Source: Aphrophora alni (Eukaryota; Arthropoda; Insecta; Hemiptera; Aphrophoridae). From it: a DNA stretch of 64,000 bases. Position 1 is the stretch's first letter; every line of letters starts with the position of its first letter. The notes beneath the pieces were generated by a model. It worked only from the letters and a program-made list of their open reading frames with translations, searched no databases and had not been told where the DNA came from. The stretch covers positions 101,789,291 through 101,853,290 of the forward strand of contig OY740773.1 of the NCBI GenBank assembly GCA_963513935.1, in the 5' to 3' direction. Made by a program: the position numbers and the translations under genes. Below are positions 22,801-35,100 of this stretch, in pieces.

Positions 22801-25800
22801 ATACTTAAAAACAATAAATAAAAATAAAGTAATTACAATAATTAAACCTTAATAGAGTTCGAAAGAATACTGTTTTGCTTCAACATACACACAATTAACT
22901 ATAAACATCCGTTTCCTAACATTGAAGGTTAGGAAACTATCTGTTATGAACTCAACAATCCAGTATTAATAACAGCTGATCAAATTTTCATACCATATGA
23001 TTTTTCTCTATCTATTTAATTCCTGATTTAGCTAGTTTTTATCAGTTCCACAATGGTGTTTATACTTACTATACTATGCCTAATTAAATTTTTAACTTGA
23101 TTCAAAAAAGGGAAGTATGAAAAATCGCCTACCAAAAATGCATCACACATCAATTTTTAGCAACTTTAAATACCTATAATTCCTAAGCGAGTGGGTTTAT
23201 AAAAAGAGAATGAAGAATAAAAAAGTCTTATAATTTTGTGTAAAATCAGTAAACACCATAAAATATAGGGGGTTCCTAATTAAGTTGGCCGTCATATTGG
23301 TTAATGGTGACCATTTTATAAAGTTTTCAAAACTTTTAAATACCTTGAAAAAGTAATGAAGGTTTACTGGTTATCTACAGATCAGTAGTTTATGAGATAC
23401 CAATGGTGGCAAAGATAAAATTATTACCCTGTATATAAAAGGGAAATTTTAACTGTATTTAAAGGATCTTTTTTTTGTTTTTAAAATAAATAAGTTGTAA
23501 ACCTAAATTTGTCTTGCTTATATCATTTATTTGTCTAGAGTAGTTATTATTATAATATTGGCACTCCAACGTGAGGCATTCATTTATTAATATGAGATGG
23601 ATAAATAATGACAAACTTGATATCTACTTTTAAAACTTACTTGTAACTTTATCTAAGGGATTTTGCTCAATTGTCCGAAAAGCTATAATAATAAATGTCC
23701 ATGAATCACTGTGTCAATTAATATAATAAACTTAGATGGGTTACTATAATCTTAGTTTTGTTTCCTGTTTTGATGGTTCGTAAATCCTTGTTTTTCATAA
23801 TGTCAATAAATTTAAATTAAGGAACACAGTGAAATTCTGTTCTACCAACCGTGAAAGTAGAAAATAAAAATACTATTTTTTTTTTTTTAAATCTAGTTCT
23901 AACAAATTATGATTTTGATTATATTCAGAAGCATTTCATAAAATGAAATAAAAAATTAAAATTTCTCGCAAGCAATGTGTTGATGTTCTTTTTACTGTAA
24001 TTGTATTTTATTTCTTCGTATTGTTTATCAGAGATTCTTACTTTAAATTTATTTCTTTGTTTTAAATTTAGGCAAGATCACTGGTACGAACCGTCGTAAG
24101 TTCTGATCTTAAAACAGAAATGAAACAGAATCATGAAAGTTTCTTGAGTACGTTGAATCTCCAGCCTACAGATACAGCCCTCTTTCTGAATGGTATCTTC
24201 TTTGACATGGATTTAGTAGATATAATGTCTGTAATAGAATCTGTTAGACAAGAGATGCACGTGTTAGAAGGATTGCACGCAAGTGGTGAGTAATACTTTA
24301 ATTTTGTAGTGAGATTATGTACAAAAACATTGGACAATCTTTCTCACTCATCCACTTTTAAAACAAAATTTTTGTTTAACCCTTAGCTAGCTGAATAACA
24401 ATTTAGGCTATTTACTCATAACGTGCTATTAGGAAATATATATTTATATATATATATATATATATTGTAATTGTTTAAAGTTCTATTTGATTTTGGGTTC
24501 TTACAGATATATTTGGTAAAAAAAAATGTAGATTGGCTTTAAAATTTTTTTTATATTTTTTTTTTACAGATTAAAACAAGAAAAAATACTTAATTTCACA
24601 TTTTTGACCGCCCTATGAAACAGATTATTTATTTTTTTTATATTTACAAACAAATCATATTAATTTTTTTTATATATAAGTAAGCCTACTATTTAATTCA
24701 AAATAACCTGAATTTCATCAAACAAATAAATTTTACTAAAAAAAGATTTTGAGAAAAATCAACATACCATATCAAAAATATCTTCCTAGCCTACTGCTCA
24801 TAATAATTACCTACATTCAGGACATCAAAAAAATTACTGATATAGACTAAATATACATATAAACACACAAACAATATTTGACGATAATACCGTGTCCATA
24901 GAAACTGTCTATTTCAAAATGTATTCTGTAGTTGAAGAAGATGCATTCATTATTTCATCGATAAATTGATCAAATCCATGGTCGTCAGGGTTTGCCATTT
25001 TTATAACTAACCTATTTTACACATAATAAAAATGTATACTATAACCTAAAATATAAATAATACGGCCTAAACAAATCAACAATGAACAGCTATAGCAGTT
25101 ATAATGCTGACACAAAACATTTCACAACTGGCAGTTGTAGCTTACTAGAACCTAGAATGAGAAATCACGTGATACGCGCAGGGGCAGAACACAAAATGGC
25201 GCCTGGTTGCTATAACAACCAAATAAAGTCCAACGACAGGTGATCGAGAACAAAGACCGTAGTGGAATTGTCACGTTACACCAATAGGACATTTCCCTGC
25301 ACTCTATTAGACTTTAAACGAATTAAAAATACCTGCAGAAGTCAAATAGTGCTGAATCGAGATATCCCGTCATACGTGTTACCAGTCAAGTTGATGGTTA
25401 CGTGAAATCCCGTCATACGCGTGCTAAGGGTTAAACAACTAAAACTATTCATCCATCAAAAATGTCAATTCATTAGTTGTCAGGCATAGAGTGAAAACAT
25501 GGAAACCTACTTTGAACTAAAATGTATATATTTAAATAGGGCCTAAAGTTACTTTGCTTATGCCATAAACACATCCTCAAGATAAATCGCATTTGATTAA
25601 TATTGACCTTTTAATGAGAGCAGTCAAGGTTCATTTTTGTTTTCTGCCAATTATTCCAGATGAGTTTCAATTTTTCAAACAGTGTATATCATTAATATTT
25701 TATTCAAATTTGAATGAAATCGGTGTAGCTGATTTTAATAAATTACATCTTTTATAACCCTCACACTGGCATTTTTGTAAAGATGCTGCACTTGTACAAA

Positions 25801-26105
25801 TGGATCAAAATCATCTTGGCCAATTTTGAGAAAATCATAGTTTTGTGTTTCTTTTAATATCCGCTTCTCCAAAATTTTAAGTTTAACAAAACAATGAAAA
25901 TAAAAGCTCTATGATATGGCCAAAAATACCCAATTTGATTAAAATCGGTCCATACATTTGGGCTGTAGAGCACTGCACATAAGGCAGACAGAATTATTCC
26001 TTTTCAACGTTGATTTTTGACCCATCACATAACTTTCTCAATTCTATCTATATGTGAGAAAGTAAAAAAACTGAGAAAAATCCTAATGCTATTAAATAAA
26101 TTTTA

Positions 26106-26149
<44 letters not shown>

Positions 26150-29100
26150 TTTGAACATGGTATGAAAGATTTTGTTGAAATGGGGTGAATGTTTGAATAT
26201 ACTATTTTGAGTGGGTTAAAACAACAGCTTGGTCTCGACTTTGGAAAAACTCATTTTAGGGAGTTAAATAATGAAATTGGAACTAATAACTAATAATAAT
26301 TGGAACTACTAATAACATAAATAAATATAAGGAGCACATTTAGTACTCGAACAAAATCGATTTACATAACATTAATAGTAATTTTATAAACTAAGTGTAT
26401 TTGACTAATTATCTACCATGGATATGGTGTCTGAATAGTAAAACGAAATGTGTTGTGATTGCTGTTTAATATGTATTATGTATTTTTGTAATTATGGATT
26501 AAATATATGAGTATATGTATAAGCAATTATGGTTTTTATAAGAAAGTTAGTGCAGTGTTTTGCATCATTTATTATTTACAAAGGAGAGTAAGAATTTAAC
26601 AATGTTTAAATTAACATTAGATTTTCCTATAGTGTGTGATTAAACACAGCACCTTAAACACACACATCCAAAAACTCTAGAGAAATTAAAGTCTCATTCG
26701 ATTGACCCAAATGAAAATACTTATTTTCCATTCAGACACTTAAAAGGCATTGAATTATTGTAATTTTATTAATAAATAGGGTTTATTAAGAGGAAAAAGA
26801 ATACAATTATTTCATTATGTTTATTTTTACAGAAAAACAATATTTTGTGTAAAGTTCTTATAATTCAGTAAATTAAAAAAATAGACAATTAAAGGGTACC
26901 TCTGCTGTTGATAACTGCCCATATCCTTCTCCGCATACTCTAGATAATTTGGTCGATCCGGTGTTGCGGGAGTACACACAGTGCTGTTGGAGAAGCTCGC
27001 GGAGGTCACCAGCGTTTGAATATATATCCCCATATCTGGAATGACACTGCTTTGAAACATGTTCCATGCATGTTCAATGGGATTTAGTTCTGGAGAGTGT
27101 ACTGGCCAGAGCAAAAATTCAATCCCCTTCCTATCAAACCAGTTGACAACAGAATCCGCAATATGTGAAGTGATATTATTTCTTGTTGTGCATAAGACGG
27201 AAATGAAGAACCATCACACCAGCATAAAGATGCACAATAGTTTTAATGGTTTCTCGGTACATTCATGCATTTACGAACACGTCCCGGGAAAATGATATTA
27301 GTTCTTTCATTGATGCTGATGCCCCTCCACACCACAATGGTACCACCTCTGTACGGGTGAACCTACTGAGGAGCTCTGACCCTCTCTCAGCTCCCAAATA
27401 GTCTACACAATTGTATTCGATGACTGTCAGATGAAATTTAAAGTGAGATTTATCTGTGAATAGTAAGTTAGACCAATCTTCCAAAGATCAATTTGAATTC
27501 GGTTTTACCCCATGTAAGTCTCGCACTGCGATTTCCACAGTACAAAGCTGGGACTCTAATTGGTCTTCTATAGTGAAGGCTTGCCTCATGTAATTGCTAC
27601 TCTCAAATAGTTTCAGAATGAACAGTGACATTATGTGTGTCTTGTAACTGGATCACCAACTCCGGGGCTGTGATGTTAGGCTGACGCCACACTTGTAGCA
27701 GTCCCAAGCAGTGGTCATAGTATGTTTATGACCTGGCTGCTGATCTGAAGGGACGCCAGATTCTGCTGACAATGCTCCAACTGGTTTTGAAATGCTCAGC
27801 ACTTGTACTTGACTCATTCTTCCATGAAGCTTCCCCAAAGTCCAATTCATTTAATCTAAGAAAAGATGTTGACACTCTATAACAGAAAACAAGACAAAAC
27901 TCACAAAATAATGTGTATAACTTGACTGTACTCAAAACGAATGAAAGTGACCACTGGCATTTCAAATGCGGGCAATTGATTACCAGTAAGATAAAGTGAT
28001 AATTAAGAGTAGGAATTTATAAGAACTCCGAAGTTTCCACTGCAACTGATAAAGAGTTCAAGTTAGAAAATCTGTGGCTAGGCAATCATTATAAACAGTA
28101 GATAAGATAAGAGAGAATTCTTTTTTTTTTACCTGTTTTAAAGCAAAATTTGAATGTGTGTATATACAGAATGTAATAAAAATTTTGGGACAGTTAAATA
28201 ATTTTTAAACTAAAGAAGATATAACGCTGTAACTTAAGAATTTTTTTTCAGTCTAAAGAAACTATTTGATATTAGAAGGTAAATTCACTCCAATACCAAA
28301 ATTGGTTTTTTGGGGGACAACTCAAAATGTTCAATTGTAAAGCCCTATCAACTAATATTTAAACATCATGTTTAATTAATAGAAAATACCTGCACAAATT
28401 AAAGGTTGCGATCTTACTCCAATCCAAAATGGCAGCTGGTCACATGTTCAAAAGTCCAATTTATTTCAAAATCTACTCCAATGAAAATAATAAGGAGACA
28501 AAATTATAACTAATAATTTTGTTTCTTTATTATTTTCCTTAGAATAGATTCTGACCGAAATTGGATTTGTTGAATATTTGACCGACCGCCATTATAGATA
28601 GAGGATAGCGACCTCTAGTTTGTGCAATTATTTTCTATTAAACAAGACCTTTCAAATTTGTATTGATCGACATAGTTGTCCCTCAAAAATCTCATTTTGA
28701 GTTAGGGAGGAATTTTCCTTATAATGCTAAAAGGTAGTTTATACCAAAAAGAATTCTAAAGTTTCAACCTTCTTTTTCAAGTTTAAAAGTTATTTGAACC
28801 ATCCTGGGACACCAGGTATATTATATAAATGAAATATAAATTTTGTTTTAAAGTTTAAATATTCTGTTTCCTCATATGTAGGAATCACTGAGAGGTCCAC
28901 ATTAAGTTCCTTGTTGAATTTGGATTTGAGCAGTACAGGTGGACGAGATTATGCTATAGATATCCGAGACTCTGCTGTTCAATGGATTAATGATATTGAA
29001 CATGATAGTCAATACCGTCGTTGGACATCTTCACTCATGGATTTACTGAGGCCAACATTTCCTGGAATGTTACGTAGCGTGCGCAGGAACCTTTACAATT

Positions 29101-32100
29101 TGGTAAGTAATGCTCTGCTAGGAAGGTTGCTAAACACAGAGGTAGAGGGGATATAGATCACATTCTGAAGTACAGAAACATATTCAGCATATTATTATAT
29201 TATTTGGCAATACTACTTTGGATATGTAAATATGTGTATTTTGTGCGTACTTTACACAAAATTGTTTCAGCAAATATTTCAATTAAACATAGATGTCGCC
29301 TCTCTTTTCCAATTTCTTGCAGAACTAAATATCCTTCCACTGTATCATGAGAGGGATTGTCATAAACAGGTTTGAGATCTGTGTCTAAAAAATATTTACT
29401 AAAAATAAATATTGAACATTATCAGATATTTTGTTTGTTTTGTATAATGGTTTAAGACTGGATTTAATCGTTTACCACAAAAAAAAAAAATCATCTTACA
29501 TAGAATCAAAATGATTAATTTAATAAGGTAATGTAATTTAACTATTGAGGATACAGAATTAATTTAAGTACAGTAGTGATATTTTTTTATTTATTTATTT
29601 TTTTTACATGTACTTGTATGTATATTTTTTTATATAAAGAAAGTTACTAGATCCTAAATATTTATTTGTATTTCAAACCTAAAAACATATTCTAAGTATA
29701 CATCAGTAAGTTACATCCAAAACAGCCTACTCTCCGTTCCACATTGACCTTTCAGTATGTGTTAGAACTAATGATAGCTGAACTACTAATCAACCTCTAA
29801 ACATTACTGTGTCATACATTGGAAGCGCGAACCCAGCCAGTTGCGTAGCTAGATCTTTTAGCACCCAGGGCAAGGCCTTGGTAGGCTAGAGAGGAAGCAT
29901 TGCCTTTTTTAATTTATAGTATCCTCAAATTTTTAATAGTTTTAACTTTGAACTTATTTGAACATAAATATGAGGTAATCAATTTAAATCTACTAACAGT
30001 ATTTGCAAAATATTAATAAGTTAGAAGGGATTTTATAAGAAAAATATGATTTGTGACAACTCATTTACTTCCGGCATAAAGTATAAAAGTAAGAGGTGAA
30101 TGATTTATACAAATTAAAGAAAAACCAAAGTTAAAAAAACAATCATAATGTCATATTTTCAAATTAAATTCGGGGGTTTTTTTTTTCTAAATTAATAATA
30201 TTTACATAAATACAAAGATTATGTAATTGAAGTAGTCTATACGTGTTCTTTTGCAATTTTAATTATTATGAATGAATAATTTTTTTGTTTCTTTTTATGA
30301 AAAATATTAACTTTTAAAAGTATAAACTATAACTGTATTCGTGCAAAGTTTTTTTAACTATTGCCCCTTTTTTTCAATAAAAAAGAACAATTAAAAATAG
30401 TTTACAAAATAAACTTCGGATTTTTCTGTGTGACAGTTAATCCGCTAAATTTAAAGTCCCATGAAAAGATTATCTACACAAAACAGGAGTGAAAAAAGGA
30501 AATTTATAAATCAAACTTAATAGCTGTATGTGTGAAACTTTCAAAGTTATATTATAAACAAGTAATCTACATTAAGTAAAACTCTCTTAGTTGTGAAAGT
30601 ATAAGTTTGGCTTTGGTTTGTCCAAAAATAAAAAAAGATGAATTAATATTCATTCATTTAATATTTTAAATATATTATCTGAATCTTTTCAAATAAACAT
30701 AAGTAGTTGCAGTATTAATTAAAAACCAAGAACAGAGAAATACAAATTGTGTGAAACTATGGTCATGATGATATTTTCATGATGGATAGTAGCTCTGAAA
30801 CTCTCAGTATTAATAAAAAACCAAGAAGAACAGAGAAATACAATTGTGTGAAACTATGGTCATGATGATATTTTCATAATGGATAGTAGCTCTGAAACTC
30901 CCATTTGATTTACATTGCATATGGACTTTCTGTACTGAAAGTTAAATGTGGAATAGAAACTAGTTTTATCTAAAAGGTTACCTAATTTTGCAGATAACCA
31001 AAAGGTAAGGACATGTATGATTTCTCGTATAAATGAATGTTATTTTGAGTAGTGTCGGCTATGTAGCAAATTGTAGTTTTGGATTTAAATATAGGTTTAT
31101 AGATTTTATTTTTCATTTGTACCGACAAAGAATTATATATATTTGTTTTTCTGTGGAATAAACTTATTATTAAAAAAATAAAAATAAAAAAATTTAAGTA
31201 GTAAATTAATATGAAGTTTGTGTAAAATATTTTGTAAATATTATAAACAAATCCAGTAAAATTATGTTTTGGTAAAATTCTGTAGAAAACTTTTTGTAGA
31301 GCGATTGCAGTTTAAATTTAGTAAAAACCCTTGTTACAATTTTGTAAATCAATATTTGTCTAAAACGCTACAATTTTTTAAACCAATATTGGTTATTATG
31401 GCATTGAAGTCTTTTGTTACCACCACCTCCCTTATTGATCCATGTTCCTAGACCCCTGTCCCACCAAGTTTTTCTAGAATAAATCGCCTCTCAAAATAAT
31501 TTTTTACCTACGTTCCTGGTACCTCCTTATATTGCAATGGTATCTTTTATTATGAATACATTAAATGCCATGGGGAGTTGATTGGTACGACACTGCCATT
31601 GTTGCAAGGTTTTATTTTAGACTCGTTTACCAGTAAGTAGTACAATCTAGTGGAAAACGCTCACAATATGTGATCTCTAGAAATTTGTGGCTAATAGCTG
31701 TACGAATTACATTTCTTTATCTTTAAATAGTGTTATGTGGCAACCATATAAAATACCTCGATATTATGTTAATTTGTCCATACCAATCGGCACGACAACA
31801 AAATTTTCAGATGGAATTATGGATTAATTAATTGAAACAAAAATTATACAGTTTGAACATTCTACAGTTATTTCTTTATAAAAAAATAGAATGTATATCA
31901 GTTAACTTATTACAATAAACGAACAATAAATTTTGAATATTTTTGTGAAAAACATTTGAATAAAATTTGTTTTTAAACTATATTTAACAACTTTTTTTAT
32001 TTACAATTACTATGTTAAAACTTTTTTTTTTTTTAATAATTATTTATTTAATTGTAACCTGAAAGCATTTTACTGTATACAAAATTTAGTTATGGATGGT

Positions 32101-35100
32101 CTCAAAGCACTTTCTATAGAGATACAACTCCCCTGGGCAACATAACACAAAATGTAATCACTATTATCGTGTTTTTAGATTTTTCGATAATGTTCTGAAG
32201 TCATTTTTTTTTAGTAATCTTTACACACTTTTCTTAATTGTTGTTTGTTTTTCCTTATCCCACAAAGACATCTGACTCTTTAGTGCCTTGTCTGTTTCAC
32301 TGCAGGAACTGGTTTCTTTCAGACACTCCCATTCAAAACAGGTTTTCTTTAAAATCTGTTATTGACAATATTGGTGTTGTGGTCATGGACCTACATTGTT
32401 TTTGTAAACAATCCAAGCATTTACAATTCAGGTGTCATATAACAGATGTTCTACCAATATCACATACAAAATTATCCTACCAAACCAAAAGAAAACAATA
32501 GAAGCTGTGGTCGGCGAACACATCAAATTACAAAAAAAAATTTGGTATTGATACCTGACTGACTTGCATTTTGTGCAATGTTTTATAAATAAATTTTTGC
32601 AACAAATCCGTTCTGCATATAACCAAAAGACCACTTATATACAGGTTATATCATTGAAATTGTTCATTTAAATTTCACTATTAGATAAAAGTGGCGACAT
32701 CAGACTTGGCACTTAACGTATTAATTATGGTCACAAATGTGTATTGCGTCTATAATGAATTTTAATAGATGATTTTATATTTAAATTTTAATATATTAAC
32801 AAAAGATAATTTTTTAAATTTTCATTTATGTTTTTATTTTTATTTGGAATAAAGTGACATTTCCACGCCTTTACTTATACTTTTTTTAATTTGTGGATAT
32901 TTTATAATTTGGTATACTTCCCACAAGACCAAAATTAAAATTTTAGAAAATAAACCAGCCATCTATTGTGTTTTAGGTTGTCATTGGAGATCCATCAAAA
33001 CGTAATGTCTGGCCTATGTTGAAGCTTTTAGAATCATTTTACGTACATTTAGCTCCACTGCGACTAGGTTTAGTGTTCGCTATACATCCGACAGCAACAG
33101 GTGAAGAAGATGGAGGAGTGGCTTTGCTCAATGCCTTCAACTATATTGCAGAAGTGAAGGATGCGTACCAAGGTCTTAGCTTTATCACAGACGTAAGTGA
33201 AATGCTTATATTCACTGAAGTTTTTATTATTGTTTTTCTAGACCATCTATCTGTATTAATTTTATTTTCAGCCATAGACAAATTACATTTGTTATATAAA
33301 CATAATTAAATTTTAATACAATACAATTAATAAACAGTGCAAAAACGTTGTACTAACTTTCTACTTCTATGTGATAAAACTTATTGGAGATAAATAATTA
33401 TAGAAGGGATTATCATTATTATAAAAAATGTATTTCAAAGCTATTTTTCAAGTGTTTAATTTATATATTTAAATAAAACATAAATGTAAATCGGTACATG
33501 TCTCTGGGATTAATCTATTCATTTCACCAAAATTTGAAGAAAATTGGTAAGAAACGATTGTCCATTTTAGCTTACTGTTGTACTCGTCACTATAAACTGA
33601 GCCCAACAAGGGGAATTCACACGTCAATTTGGCTTTTGTAAAAAAAATATTAGTTGATATTATTTACTTATTAGTCCTGTCTTAGTCAGTATTAGTCCTG
33701 TTTAAGGTAGTTTATTTAGCATTGGGAGTTTAGTTCAAGAAAAGATGATTGATGTTAAAAACAAAAATTGAATGTTCTCACCAAATTTGTTAATTTTTGT
33801 TTCGCTATATCTCTTCTTATATTTTGGGAATCATCTTTTAAACACTACTTTTTATACCCGCACTATTTATATTTTCTTCTGGATATACTTCTCTTCTTGA
33901 TGTGATGTCAGAGCATTGCCCGGCCAAAATTGGATTAAAATTTCTTCAATATTAGGATGCGTCTATTCTCTGGGTAGCCTTTTCTAACAATCCCGCTTCA
34001 CCTTCATTCTCAAAATCCGCGTCTCAGGAGTTTTTAAAGTCCCACCATCTAGATCGCACTTTCTTCACTGATATCGGGGGAACATATTAATTGAAAATAA
34101 TAAAATATATTATACTAAACAATCAAAAGGAACTAAATAGCTTCTCTTTTATAGTTGCAAGTTTAAAACATAAATTTACATAATTATTCTATTGCAACAT
34201 TCAAAAATATACATTATAAATCCCTTAGCAGCTAATAACCAATCAGGGATCAAGTTGATAGTTGGGTGGGGCGACTTTTGTAGATGATGGATATGAAACG
34301 AACATCATTCATGTTTAAAATAACAAATAATTTAGCTTTTTGCCTTCTTACTAGTTATTTGTACAAGATAGTTAATTTTGCAACAGGGATTCTTTATGCA
34401 TTATATTCCATTTAATACAATGGTATTATTCAATTTCTCTATCGGCTTTCAGTTCTTTTGGAATCCTTAAGAGAAATTAGTAGACACATCTGATTTCTAA
34501 TATTAGGCGGTTCCATACTGATTTTTAAAGGTAGTTTTTTCTTAAATTTTTAATAATTTTCCTGGATTAATTGGGTTGTTTAGATTACAGTAGTTATGAT
34601 GTTAATTTTATTGGAATTTAATACCTGGAAATAATTTTATTTGTTAATTTTTAGATCGTAGATCTAGTATTATTTTAATTTAGGTAATTTGATAGATTGT
34701 TTGGAATTTTTACCGCTAGAGTTCGTGAAGGTATTTTGTTTGAATGGAATGCCTCAGATTCCTGATTTGGTTTATGTTCTTTTCAGCATCATTTTGAATT
34801 GTTTTAATAATTTAGTTAAAATAGGTTAACAAAATTAATTGAAATAGTTTTTAACTTCTAAAATTATTTAGAATTTAAATTTTGTTCATAACTATTATAT
34901 ATTTTGTTTTTGTTTTTATAGTAATAGTCGATTAGGCCAAACTAGGCATCAGAAATGAAAAAGCAATTCTTTGTTCTGGATAAAGATTTTGATTACATAA
35001 GAAAAGATTAATTAATGTAATTAACTACAAGAAACAACTTCGACTTTTAAACAATTCACACATTTTAGAAGTATAGTGTTTTCATATTTTACTTTACATG

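Larger units (their letters stand above)
16642..24071. other. UGGT intron 5
   Basis: The longest intron in the window (7430 bp). 18574-21203 is a nearly intact gag-only LTR retrotransposon. The flanks (16642-18573 and 21204-24071) are AT-rich with no gene that I recognise. A patch near 23280-23430 resembles terminal sequence of the foldback element at 28.2 kb. Confidence 0.8.
24286..28881. other. UGGT intron 6
   Basis: 4596-bp intron composed largely of transposon debris: a piggyBac-type element (24376-25434), a dispersed repeat (25740-26075), a TA microsatellite (26110-26147), a dead Tc1 element (about 26827-27900) and a foldback element (about 28163-28820). The stretch 26150-26800 shows nothing recognised. 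Confidence 0.75.

Noticed and set aside
24131..24337. Minus-strand open frame opposite UGGT exon 6
   Set aside because: Shadow of the real plus-strand exon.
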